64,000 nt of DNA from Hydrogenimonas cancrithermarum (GTDB lineage Bacteria; Campylobacterota; Campylobacteria; Campylobacterales; Hydrogenimonadaceae). The stretch covers positions 496,001 through 560,000 of the forward strand of contig NZ_AP027370.1 in the NCBI RefSeq assembly GCF_030296055.1, read 5' to 3'. Each line of letters begins with the position of its first letter. Positions within the stretch are counted from its first letter, which is position 1. A program made the translations under genes and the position numbers. A model generated the notes under the pieces. It saw only the letters and a list, made by a program, of their open reading frames with translations, was not told the origin of the DNA and did not search any database. Below are positions 17,905-26,214 of the stretch, in pieces.

Positions 17905-17910
17905 ATTATA
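17905..17910 (-). promoter_or_regulatory. -10 element of the ilvB-ilvH-lpxD unit
   Basis: A perfect TATAAT on the minus strand lies about 32 bases before the ilvB start, in the 49-base gap after ppx/gppA. No good -35 at 17-18 bases was found. The downstream AGGAG is part of a CTAAGCTTAG palindrome. Confidence 0.4.
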
Positions 17911-17922
17911 TCTTAAAATATG

Positions 17923-18843
17923 TTAATCAAATATTTCGTGGATGTTTAATTGCCTGCATTCAGCGATCGCGACGCCCTCGCGCAATCCGTCGTCGATGAC
18001 AACCGCTTCATCGAAACCGAGAATTTCGTAAAGGTGGTCGAAAATCAGAATGCCGGCGGCGATCAGATCTTCCCTGCCGACGCCGACGAGCATCTGCCGC
18101 GCTTTCTCGTCCAAAGCGAGCAGTCTGCAAAGCTGGGTCTTCAACTCTTCGCGCAGAAGCCTGGCCCCGTTGATTCTCTTCGGATCGTAGGTGGCGTAGT
18201 CCATGCCTAGTTTCATCGCAGCGACCGTCGTCGGGGTACCTGCGGTCGGTACGAAACGTTTCGGGTGGTAGCCCGAAGCTTTCGCACGGGCGGCATGTTC
18301 AGCCATCGGTTCCATCAGCGCAGGCAGTGCGGCTTCTATCGCTTCGAGAGAGTCGTATGCCTGTGCCACAGTCACGATACCGACGGGAAAACTCTCGATC
18401 GAAACCTTCCCTGCCTGATAAAAGACGATCTCCGTCGAACCCCCACCGATATCGACCATAACGAAGGCGTCACTCTCAAAACCACTCTTTTCGAGTCTGC
18501 TTTTGACGGCGAGAAGCGTATATTTCGCCTCCTCTTCGCCCGAAATGACACGAAACGAGATACCGGTGCGTCGGGCGATAGCGGCAATGACATCATCGGC
18601 ATTGGAGGCTTTGCGTATCGCTTCGGTCGTCACGGCTACCACCTTTTGCGAAAAATCGAGTCTCATCTTCGCCTCTTCTGCCGCCGAGACGATTCTCTCG
18701 AGAGCCGCATCTGAAATTTCTCCCGTTTCGTGAAGCCGATCGGCCGTTTTGACGATCTTTTCGTACATCCTGACAGGCTCGAGAGTCTCACACGCCATCT
18801 CCACCGCCCGGAATGTATTGGAACCGAGATCGATCGCGATCAT
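17923..18843 (-). CDS. Ppx/GppA-family phosphatase
   Basis: Member of the ASKHA sugar-kinase/Hsp70 fold family that removes phosphate from polyphosphate or from pppGpp. Visible motifs are the first phosphate loop IAIDLGSNTFRA, the second DIGGGSTEI, and the adenosine-type motif TAGTPTTVAAM. At 306 residues it is the short form lacking the C-terminal HD-like domain of E. coli Ppx. Campylobacterota commonly carry short Ppx/GppA forms, and which of the two activities dominates cannot be told from sequence. It overlaps the beta-propeller gene upstream by four bases. Confidence 0.88.
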   Translation of the reverse strand: MIAIDLGSNTFRAVEMACETLEPVRMYEKIVKTADRLHETGEISDAALERIVSAAEEAKMRLDFSQKVVAVTTEAIRKASNADDVIAAIARRTGISFRVISGEEEAKYTLLAVKSRLEKSGFESDAFVMVDIGGGSTEIVFYQAGKVSIESFPVGIVTVAQAYDSLEAIEAALPALMEPMAEHAARAKASGYHPKRFVPTAGTPTTVAAMKLGMDYATYDPKRINGARLLREELKTQLCRLLALDEKARQMLVGVGREDLIAAGILIFDHLYEILGFDEAVVIDDGLREGVAIAECRQLNIHEIFD

Positions 18844-20942
18844 ACGATACTTTCAGGCAGGTTTTTCGGGTTGATCGTACCGACGTCCTTCGGTTCCACA
18901 GCACTCTCGAACATCTCTTTGAGGCCATGTTCCGCCAGCCACGATGCCATTTCATCATCCATTCCGAACAGGTCGATATATCGGTTGATTGCTTCCTCGA
19001 GTGCGGTATCGGAAGAGCGCGCCAATGCGTCGATTTTCTCGATGTACGCCTGTTTGAAAAGCGCGATGATTTTGAAGCGTTTCTGAGGGAAATTCATAAA
19101 AGGCTGAAAAAGCTTTTTCAATGCACCTGCATCCCCTTTAGAGGCACTTACTTCGGCACGCTCGACCACTTTCCGCCATGCCTCTTCTAGATTTCTGACG
19201 ATCTTCGTCTCCTCCAGACAAGGGTGCTGCTCCAGCATGCGGTAGATCGCTTCATAATTCTTCTCCGCAAAATAACGCATGGCGGATGCATAGAGATTGG
19301 CCTGCTCCTGCAGCTTGACGGCGAGTTCCTTGTAACCTGGAAACTCCATTAGTCTCGAAGCAAGACGCGCCGTTTCGGCATAGTTTCCCGCTTCGAGTTC
19401 CATCTGGGCCTTTTGGATAATCGCATCGGCAAGCTTCTCGATCTTCTTGTACTCTTCAAGCTCCATGATGGCAGGATGACGTTTTGCGAGTTCCATTGCG
19501 GCCTTGTAATCTTTTTTCGCGACAAGCTTCATAAAGAGTTTATAAATCTCTTTTTCATTCAAAAGGGCCTGAATCAGCACACTTTTACTGGAAATGCCGC
19601 GAAAAGGCTTGACGAGTTCACGAACCTTCTCCTCTCCGCCGTTTTGAAGGATGATCTTTTTCGCCATGGAAAAGATCTTTTCCCACTCTTTCTCCATCAT
19701 CGCATAATAGCGGCTCTGTTTGAGCATCGGGTGTTGTGCCGCCAGTGAGTAGGCAAGCGGATATTTTCTGTTCAGAACGGCTGTTTTGAATCGCTCGAAC
19801 GCACCATAATCGTTGATGAGCTGCTGCATGAGAAGCCGTTTCGAACTCTCCACGGCAAACGGTTCGAGCACCTTTTTCGCCGCTTCTTTCTCTCCCTTTT
19901 CCAAAAGACGCACCGCCTCTTCGAATGCTTCCTCCCACAAAGCTTCGAGCTTGACGTAGGCATCGCTGTAACGCAAAAGCGGATTCTCTTCCGCCAGCCT
20001 GTAGGCATCGGCAAGATCGGCACTTTCGATAGCCTCTTCCATCATGCCGCTCTCTTTGAGCGGTGCATTGAAAGTCACTTCCCCTGTCTCGAGGCCTACG
20101 ACAAGGTGGTTGCCGCCTTCGACATAGCAGAGTTTTCTAACCGGTTTCATATAGTGAAGATAGCGCAATGCCACCAGCTCGTAACTGTTCAGATCGTAAA
20201 GGGAGACGATACCGCTTCTATCTGCGGCGAAAAGGAATCGGTCGTCAGGTGTTGTGACAAGTGAGGTGACACCATCGAACATCTTTTTGAGGCGTTTCAG
20301 AACTTTCGATTCGAAATAGTCCCATACGACGATTTCGCCCTCTTTATCCGCAGCGACAAGACGGTGCCGGTCTATGAATCGCAGCACCGTTATGGCACTG
20401 TTGTGGCCGATGAGCCTGAACCACTGCGAAAGCGAGGAGATATTGGTGACCAGTATGCGTTTGTCAAAGCTCCCCGTCGCGATCCACTGACCGTTAGGAC
20501 TGAAATCGATGGCGGTAACGAAGTCGGCATGATGGGGGAGCGACGCTACCATCCGCCCTGTCGAAAGGCTCCACAGAAACGTTTTGCCATCCTGCCCGCC
20601 TGTTGCCAGGTAGTTGTTTTTGTCATCGATTTTGAGGCTCTCCACGGCTCCTTCATGGCGTTTGAACCGGTACAGAAGCTGCTTTTTCATTCCATTGAAT
20701 ACCGCGACACCCTCTTTGTTGACGGTAAACGCAACATATTTTCCGTCAGCGGAGATATCAGCCCCCTGCAAGAGCTTCTCACTCTGGGGAAGCGAAGTTT
20801 TGAACCCGTCTTGCAATCTAATGGGATCGAGGCTGAAAAAACGGACCGTGTTCCCACTGTCGACAATCGCCACACGATGGCCGTTCAGTGCTTTGATCGC
20901 CGTTACAGGGTATTGGAACTGCAGTCGTTTTTCAATAATCAT
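18840..20942 (-). CDS. WD40 beta-propeller with C-terminal alpha-helical repeats
   Basis: A 700-residue protein with no signal peptide or membrane segment. Residues about 1-290 carry WD40-type repeats, such as GAVESLKIDDKNNYLATGG..GKTFLWSL, TAIDFSPNGQWIATGSFDKRI and GEIVVWDY. Residues about 300-690 are almost all helical and contain repeated units of the form Y..A..LA..HP....Y and ..ALL..K..Y (seen near residues 325, 395, 485, 560). These are solenoid-like. The combination suggests a scaffold for protein assembly. No enzyme motif is present. It is co-transcribed with ppx/gppA (ATGA overlap). I know of no assigned function. Confidence 0.75.
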   Translation of the reverse strand: MIIEKRLQFQYPVTAIKALNGHRVAIVDSGNTVRFFSLDPIRLQDGFKTSLPQSEKLLQGADISADGKYVAFTVNKEGVAVFNGMKKQLLYRFKRHEGAVESLKIDDKNNYLATGGQDGKTFLWSLSTGRMVASLPHHADFVTAIDFSPNGQWIATGSFDKRILVTNISSLSQWFRLIGHNSAITVLRFIDRHRLVAADKEGEIVVWDYFESKVLKRLKKMFDGVTSLVTTPDDRFLFAADRSGIVSLYDLNSYELVALRYLHYMKPVRKLCYVEGGNHLVVGLETGEVTFNAPLKESGMMEEAIESADLADAYRLAEENPLLRYSDAYVKLEALWEEAFEEAVRLLEKGEKEAAKKVLEPFAVESSKRLLMQQLINDYGAFERFKTAVLNRKYPLAYSLAAQHPMLKQSRYYAMMEKEWEKIFSMAKKIILQNGGEEKVRELVKPFRGISSKSVLIQALLNEKEIYKLFMKLVAKKDYKAAMELAKRHPAIMELEEYKKIEKLADAIIQKAQMELEAGNYAETARLASRLMEFPGYKELAVKLQEQANLYASAMRYFAEKNYEAIYRMLEQHPCLEETKIVRNLEEAWRKVVERAEVSASKGDAGALKKLFQPFMNFPQKRFKIIALFKQAYIEKIDALARSSDTALEEAINRYIDLFGMDDEMASWLAEHGLKEMFESAVEPKDVGTINPKNLPESIV

Positions 20943-20951
20943 GCAGCCTCT

Positions 20952-22163
20952 TTAATGTTCCTCTTCAAATCGGAAACCGTGTTCGAGAAGCGCTTTTTTG
21001 ATCTCTTCCTGATGCGTTTTGCCTTTGGTCTCGAGCCCTATCGAGACATAGGCGTCACCGAATTTCAGGTCGAGCGAAGTGCGGTCATACCCGATGTGGA
21101 CAATATTCGCCTGAGCATCTTTCAAAATTTCGGTCAGATGCATCAGGCTGCCCGGCTTGTCCACGAGCGTGACGACAAGTTTCATCTTTCTGTAAGATTT
21201 CAAGAGCCCTTTTTCGATAATGACCGAAAGCATCGTGACATCGATATTGCCGCCGCTGAGAATCGAGACGACCTTGGCACCTTTAGGCAGACCGAGTTTG
21301 TCGTGAATGAGAGCAGCGACCCCGACAGCACCGGCCCCTTCGACGACGAGCTTCTGCTTTTCGAGGAGGTACAAAATGGCGTTGGCGATCTCCTCGTCGT
21401 CGACAAGCAGCATATCGTCGACATAACGGAGGATATATTCCAGCGTCGTCGGCGACGTATCGCGTACGGCGATTCCGTCGGCGATGGTCCGGACGCTTGT
21501 CGTATCGATCGGCTTTTTGGCATCGAACGAGAGTTTCATCGCAGGGGCACCCGCAGCTGCCACGCCAATCACCTTTGTCGCGGGCGAAATCGCCTTGACC
21601 GCCACCGCGATTCCGCTGATAAGCCCGCCGCCGCCGACGGGGACCAGAATGGCATCGGGCCTTTCGCACTTGTCGAAAATCTCCAAAGCGATCGTCCCCT
21701 GACCCGCAATCACCTGTTCATCGGCGAAAGGATGCACGAATACGCGCCCCTTCTCTTTCGCGAACTTCACCGCATAGGCATAGGCTTCGTCGTAATTGCT
21801 CCCCGAAAGCACCACTTCGGCACCGTACGATTTGACGCCGTCCACTTTCGTCAACGGCGTCGTTTCGGGCATCACGATCGTGGCGGGAATACCGAACTGT
21901 TTCGCCGCCAGCGCAACACCTTGTGCATGGTTGCCGGCACTCGCGGCCACCACCCCTTTCTTGCGCTCTTCATCGCCCAAAGAGGCGATTTTGTTGAAAG
22001 CTCCGCGAATCTTGAACGAGCCGGTCGTCTGAAGATTCTCTTTTTTGAGATAGACTTCGTAACCACTCGCTTCGGAGAGTTTCGGAGCATAGGAAAAGGG
22101 TGTCTTTACGGCGACTTTGAGCACGCGTTCGTGTGCCGCCTTGATATCCTCGAGCCGAATCAT
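20952..22163 (-). CDS. ilvA: Threonine ammonia-lyase
   Basis: PLP enzyme turning threonine into 2-oxobutyrate, the entry point to isoleucine. Start ATG 22163 overlaps the upstream gene as ATGA and gives 403 residues; a longer frame upstream lacks homology. Motifs are the PLP-lysine segment TTGSFKIRGAF, the SAGNHAQGVA loop and PVGGGGLISG. The last ~80 residues form one ACT-like domain (KLVVTLVDKPGSLMHLTEIL). This size is that of the shorter TdcB/IlvA form, so feedback by isoleucine may be weaker than in the two-domain enzyme. Confidence 0.94.
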   Translation of the reverse strand: MIRLEDIKAAHERVLKVAVKTPFSYAPKLSEASGYEVYLKKENLQTTGSFKIRGAFNKIASLGDEERKKGVVAASAGNHAQGVALAAKQFGIPATIVMPETTPLTKVDGVKSYGAEVVLSGSNYDEAYAYAVKFAKEKGRVFVHPFADEQVIAGQGTIALEIFDKCERPDAILVPVGGGGLISGIAVAVKAISPATKVIGVAAAGAPAMKLSFDAKKPIDTTSVRTIADGIAVRDTSPTTLEYILRYVDDMLLVDDEEIANAILYLLEKQKLVVEGAGAVGVAALIHDKLGLPKGAKVVSILSGGNIDVTMLSVIIEKGLLKSYRKMKLVVTLVDKPGSLMHLTEILKDAQANIVHIGYDRTSLDLKFGDAYVSIGLETKGKTHQEEIKKALLEHGFRFEEEH

Positions 22164-22588
22164 GCGAAGTTTCTGTGATCGACCATCGCACAGCGGCTCT
22201 GCACCACTTTCATACCCGCTTTTTTGGCCGCTTCGGCCGCTTCGTTGTTGACGATGCCGGCTTGCAGCCAGACCACCTTCACATCTCCGCGACGTTTGCA
22301 CGCCTCGACGATAGGAGCGACCGCCGCCGGTTTTCTGAAGATGTCGACCATATCGACGTTTCCTGGAATCTCCGCCAACGAACGGTAGACCTTCTCTCCC
22401 AGAATTTCATCCTCTTTCGGGTAGACAGGAATGATTTTGTAACCCACACTCTGCAGATATTTGGCCACGCGGTGGCTGTCTTTCAAAGGATCGGGAGAAA
22501 GGCCGATCACGGCGATCGTTTTAACTTCCGTAAAAATCTCTCTAATCTCATCGGGATTTGCATTGATGGTTGGAAATTCGCACTCCAT
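22160..22588 (-). CDS. CoA-binding domain protein (YccU family)
   Basis: A 142-residue single-domain Rossmann protein. The nucleotide-binding stretch TIAVIGLSPDPLKDSHRVAKYLQ and the segment YRSLAEIP..VDMVDIFRKP match the stand-alone CoA_binding family also found as a domain of succinyl-CoA synthetase. The end, VVQSRCAMVDH, carries the conserved Cys of the family. The role in cells is unknown. It overlaps ilvA by four bases and lies 51 bases from the archaemetzincin gene upstream. Confidence 0.87.
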   Translation of the reverse strand: MECEFPTINANPDEIREIFTEVKTIAVIGLSPDPLKDSHRVAKYLQSVGYKIIPVYPKEDEILGEKVYRSLAEIPGNVDMVDIFRKPAAVAPIVEACKRRGDVKVVWLQAGIVNNEAAEAAKKAGMKVVQSRCAMVDHRNFA

Positions 22589-22639
22589 GGCATACCTTTT
22601 TCAATATTTTTATTCGAGGGAAGTATAGCAAAAGAGGAC

Positions 22640-23197
22640 TTAGCTTTCAGTGTGACAGGATGCGAGCGAGATATCGACTTTCCGGCGACAGTTTGGGCAA
22701 AAGCGGTACCCTTTGTTGTCGGTATCGGCGAGCGAGTTGGAAAAGTGCATGACACAGTGCGGATCGGGACAGTGTTCGAGCCCGAGTGTATGGCCGATTT
22801 CGTGAACCGATTCGGTGACGATTCGGCGGAACAGTAGCCGTTTATCTTCCGCCATATCGTAAAAACGATTGGAAAGCCTTGCGGTCGAGATGACAGCACA
22901 GTGGTAAAAAGCCGATGCAAGACCGAAAACGAAATTGAGTCGGTCTTCGTAGATATCCGCTTCGGTTATTCCAAGAACGATCTGCATCGGGTTCTCTTTT
23001 CGCAGACACGCCGTACGAAGAAGGTCGAAGGCCCGATATTGCGCTCTATTCATGTCGTAACTTTCCAAAGAAAGCGGCTCGGGTGAAGACCAGAAACTCT
23101 CCAGGGAAAAGATCTCGGTCAGTTTCCGTCTCAATGCTTCCGCATAAAACCGTTCTCCTTCGAAAAACGGGACAAGCAGAATCGAGCAAGCACGCAT
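22640..23197 (-). CDS. Archaemetzincin-family zinc metalloprotease
   Basis: Putative small metzincin peptidase of 185 residues. The complete signature is present: HEIGHTLGLEH, then CPDPHC, VM for the Met-turn, and a second zinc site closed by FCPNC. The pattern is HExxHxxGx(3)Cx(4)CxM, about 16 residues, then CxxC. Start ATG 23197 shares a base with the feoB stop codon, so it is probably coupled to feoB; a longer frame runs back into feoB and is rejected. The family is typical of archaea and scattered in bacteria and vertebrates, and its substrate is unknown. Placement in the feo operon is noteworthy. Confidence 0.9.
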   Translation of the reverse strand: MRACSILLVPFFEGERFYAEALRRKLTEIFSLESFWSSPEPLSLESYDMNRAQYRAFDLLRTACLRKENPMQIVLGITEADIYEDRLNFVFGLASAFYHCAVISTARLSNRFYDMAEDKRLLFRRIVTESVHEIGHTLGLEHCPDPHCVMHFSNSLADTDNKGYRFCPNCRRKVDISLASCHTES

Positions 23198-25296
23198 CAG
23201 TACCCCATCAGGTCCAGAAAATTGTAGACGCTGAATGCCGCCAGCCATGCCAGGACGTTCGGATAGACGAGGTAGAACCCTCGCCATGCCCACTGCGGTA
23301 CTTCGGCCCAGAATGTACTCATCGCCGCAATGCACGGCGAATAGATCATGATGATCACGATAAGGGCGATCGCCGCTTTGAAGGAGACATTTTCCCGAAG
23401 TCTCTGGATCAAAGTATTGCTGCGTTCGTCGGCATCCCCCACCGCATAAAGCGTCGCCAGTGTCGAAACGACGACCTCTTTGGCCGCGAGGCCAGCCACG
23501 ACGGCCACCGACATACGCCAGTCGAATCCGATCGGTGCGAAGATCGGTTCGATCGTCTTTCCAATCTCTCCAAGGTAACTCGCCTCGAGTTCTTTGGAGA
23601 CCATTTCGTTCAGAAGTTCCTCTTTTTTGCTTTTATCCTGTACCGCCTCTATCTTCTGCGTATAACTCTGTTCTATCGCCGTATCGTGCGGATAGGAGCT
23701 GAGAAACCAGATGATCATGGAAGCCCCCGCGATGAAGGTGCCCGCTTTCTTCAAGAAAAGCTTCGCTTTGATCCAAAGCTCCATGCCCAGCGCCTTCATC
23801 GAAGGGAAACGGTAAGGCGGCATCTCCATAACGAAGGGCTCGGGCTCTCCCTTGAAAAGGACCGTACGCAGAATCTTCGCGACGATCAACCCCAGTATCG
23901 CACCGCTGATGTAGATAATGAAAAGAATGTTCCCGGCATGCGAAGCCGGGAAAAAAGCACCGATGAGAAGGACATAGACCGGGAGCCGTGCCGAACAGCT
24001 CATGAAGCCGAGTACCAGCATCGTGATGATGCGGTCCGTCGGATTCTTGAGGGTTCGTGCCGCCATATAGGCGGGAACGGTACACCCGAAACCGCTGACC
24101 AGCGGAATGAACGCCTTTCCCTGAAGGCCGAACTTTTTCATGAACCCATCGAGCAAAAAAGCGGTTCGTGCCATATAGCCGGTCTGTTCCAGCAGGTTGA
24201 TCCCCATAAAGAGGATCAGAATATTGGGAAGAAACATGATGATCGACCCGACAGCCGGTATCACCCCGTCGGCAAGCACCGACTGGATCGCCCCTTCAGG
24301 CAACACCGCTTTGACGAGATTGGAGATTTCGGTAAACGCCGCATCGATCCAGTCCATCGGGATCGAACCGATCTCGAAGGTGAGCTGGAAAAGAAGCCAC
24401 ATGAAGAAAAGAAAGATCGGCAAGCCGAAAATCGGATGGATCAGAAGTTTATCGAGGCGGTCGGTCAGCGTGACTTTTTTCGGTGGGCTTTTAAGCGCTT
24501 CCATCACAAGCGCTTTCGAGAGGGCATACCGCTCATCACTCAAAATATCGCTCGTACTCTCCTCATCGAACTCGAGCTCCAGTTCCCGGTAGATTTTTCC
24601 GAGCAGTTCGTGAAGTTCGATGAAAATCGGAAGGTCGTGAATGATTTTATAGATATCCTCATCGCGATCGAGAAGACGTATGGCGATGAAACGCGCATAG
24701 TCTGCATCTTTGAAATGGGGGGACTTATGAAGGATTTTGACGATCTTTTCGATCTGCTCTTCGATCCGCTCGTCATAGTAGAGCTTGTTTTTCGGCTTCG
24801 GCTCTTCATAGGTTGCGATGACCTGGTCGATAATCTGATCGACCCCTCGCTGCTCCTTCGCCGATGTCAAAATGACGGGAATACCGAGCAGCTCTTCGAG
24901 TTTCTCTTTATCGACCTTTCCACCCTGCTTTTCAACTTCATCGATCATGTTGACGACCAAAATCATCTTCTTCTGCATATCCATCAGCTGCATCGTGAAG
25001 ATGAGATTTCGCGAGAGGGTATTGGCATCGACGACGTTGACGATCAGGTCGTAATCCTCTTCGAAGAGAAATTTTTTGGCCACATGCTCTTCCGGGGTGT
25101 AGGCGTTCAGCGAATAGATGCCGGGCAGGTCGACGATCTCGATCTCATACCCCTCTTTTTCGATGAAAACCTCTTTCTTTTCGACTGTGACCCCCGAAAA
25201 GTTTCCGACATGCAGGCGCGCACCTGTCATCGAGTTGATGATGGAAGATTTTCCGACATTGGGCTGGCCGGCCAACGCTACTTTGATCGTTTTCAC
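23197..25296 (-). CDS. feoB: Ferrous iron transporter FeoB
   Basis: Inner-membrane Fe(II) permease. The cytosolic N-terminal G domain (about 1-165) shows G1 GQPNVGKSS, G3 DLPGIYSL, and a NMIDE segment as G4. A helical linker follows, then about eight to ten membrane segments with the two inverted Gate regions, including GFGCTVPAYMAAR and KEVVVSTLATLY. The 699-residue length is slightly short of the E. coli protein. It overlaps feoA by ATGA upstream and the archaemetzincin gene downstream. Confidence 0.97.
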   Translation of the reverse strand: MKTIKVALAGQPNVGKSSIINSMTGARLHVGNFSGVTVEKKEVFIEKEGYEIEIVDLPGIYSLNAYTPEEHVAKKFLFEEDYDLIVNVVDANTLSRNLIFTMQLMDMQKKMILVVNMIDEVEKQGGKVDKEKLEELLGIPVILTSAKEQRGVDQIIDQVIATYEEPKPKNKLYYDERIEEQIEKIVKILHKSPHFKDADYARFIAIRLLDRDEDIYKIIHDLPIFIELHELLGKIYRELELEFDEESTSDILSDERYALSKALVMEALKSPPKKVTLTDRLDKLLIHPIFGLPIFLFFMWLLFQLTFEIGSIPMDWIDAAFTEISNLVKAVLPEGAIQSVLADGVIPAVGSIIMFLPNILILFMGINLLEQTGYMARTAFLLDGFMKKFGLQGKAFIPLVSGFGCTVPAYMAARTLKNPTDRIITMLVLGFMSCSARLPVYVLLIGAFFPASHAGNILFIIYISGAILGLIVAKILRTVLFKGEPEPFVMEMPPYRFPSMKALGMELWIKAKLFLKKAGTFIAGASMIIWFLSSYPHDTAIEQSYTQKIEAVQDKSKKEELLNEMVSKELEASYLGEIGKTIEPIFAPIGFDWRMSVAVVAGLAAKEVVVSTLATLYAVGDADERSNTLIQRLRENVSFKAAIALIVIIMIYSPCIAAMSTFWAEVPQWAWRGFYLVYPNVLAWLAAFSVYNFLDLMGY

Positions 25297-25532
25297 TGCT
25301 TACATTCCTTCGGTTCGATATAGACCGAGGCGGCCTCCTCTTCGCGCAGAGCGATCTTCGTTCCGTCGCTTTCGACTTCCCATGTCTGCTTGGCGAGGGT
25401 ATGGTCGAGCACTTTCAATTCACTCCCTTTCGCAAGCCCCAGTGAGAAGAGCCGCCCTTTGATAGGCTCCTTGGCTCTGATGCGGACAATCGTCCCTTCG
25501 CATCCTATCGGACATTCGGTTATCGGTTTCAT
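25293..25532 (-). CDS. feoA: FeoA, small SH3-like partner of FeoB
   Basis: A 79-residue cytosolic protein with the SH3-like beta-barrel of FeoA (GCEGTIVRIRAKEPIKGRLFSLGLAKGSELKVLD), needed for full FeoB activity. First gene of the feoA-feoB-archaemetzincin unit, preceded by a near-consensus promoter and a Fur-box-like site. Confidence 0.95.
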   Translation of the reverse strand: MKPITECPIGCEGTIVRIRAKEPIKGRLFSLGLAKGSELKVLDHTLAKQTWEVESDGTKIALREEEAASVYIEPKECKQ

Positions 25533-25565
25533 CCTCTTATCCTGCTTCCGTCAATTTTTTGCCAA

Positions 25566-25594
25566 ATTATAGAGCAAAAGCATTTCAAAGTCAA
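25566..25594 (-). promoter_or_regulatory. Sigma-70-type promoter of the feo operon
   Basis: Minus strand TTGACT (25594-25589), a 17-base spacer, and TATAAT (25571-25566). Eleven of twelve consensus positions match, with ideal spacing. Confidence 0.8.
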
Positions 25595-25595
25595 T

Positions 25596-25614
25596 TGTGT
25601 TGATAATCATTTTC
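25596..25614. promoter_or_regulatory. Fur-box-like operator
   Basis: The 19 bases contain TGATAATCATTTTC and match the classical Fur box GATAATGATAATCATTATC at 14 positions. The site abuts the feoA -35 box, where bound Fur-Fe(II) would block transcription. It may also affect the divergent rhodanese gene. Confidence 0.72.
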
Positions 25615-25679
25615 AATCTTCCGAAAAATGGTTCTACGGCGGTTATGGTACAATTGCCCAAATTTTCCGAGGAGAACGC

Positions 25680-26198
25680 ATGAAAAAAAGACTTTTTTTT
25701 CTTCTTTTCCTGATTTCTGCAACCTTGCTTTTCGCAGAAGATATGGAGTATCAAGACGATGTCGATGCGAAAGAGGCCATTGAACTGATCCAAAAAGAGG
25801 GAGCCGTCGTCATCGATGTACGCGACCCGGTCGAATTTCTCTATGCCGGACATGCAGTCGGCTCCATCAACATTCCCGTCTTTTTCGTACGTATCGATCT
25901 TCCGCCGCTCGATACACGTCTCAAAGTCGCAGAAGTCGAGACGAAAAAGAAGAAAGCGGTCCATGTCAAAAAGACCTACCGTCCAATGATGGATGAGAAC
26001 AGGAAGTTTGTCGAAGAGGTCATAAAACTGACCAAAGGCAATACCGAGAAACCGCTGATCATCCTCTGCAGAAGCGGTGAACGCTCCGTTTATGCCGCCA
26101 ACAAACTAGCAAAAAACGGCTTTGAAAATGTCTACAACCTCGAAGGCGGATTCGTTTTCGACTGGAAAGCGGAAGGTCTTCCGGCCGGCGGGGAATAG
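25680..26198 (+). CDS. Periplasmic rhodanese-domain protein
   Basis: A 172-residue exported protein with an N-terminal signal peptide (KKRLFFLLFLISATLLFA-E). The rhodanese fold has the CDC25-like opening VVIDVRDPVEFLYAGHAVGSINIP and the active-site loop LCRSGERS, with the persulfide-forming Cys near residue 138. A Lys-rich insertion of about 30 residues (ETKKKKAVHVKK) divides the domain. Sulfur transfer in the periplasm is the likely role; the acceptor is unknown. It starts at ATG 25680 after GAGGAG, divergent from feoA, and could share iron-responsive control. Confidence 0.9.
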   Translation: MKKRLFFLLFLISATLLFAEDMEYQDDVDAKEAIELIQKEGAVVIDVRDPVEFLYAGHAVGSINIPVFFVRIDLPPLDTRLKVAEVETKKKKAVHVKKTYRPMMDENRKFVEEVIKLTKGNTEKPLIILCRSGERSVYAANKLAKNGFENVYNLEGGFVFDWKAEGLPAGGE

Positions 26199-26214
26199 TC
26201 CGAATCGGAAAAGA

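Noticed and set aside
20364-22178. Long open frame (604 codons) on the plus strand
   Set aside because: Antisense shadow of ilvA and the propeller gene; no motif and unnatural composition.
23083-25323. Long open frame (746 codons) on the plus strand
   Set aside because: It lies opposite feoB and the protease gene. Its product is rich in Arg/His/Asp/Phe with no domain, a typical shadow of a biased minus-strand gene.
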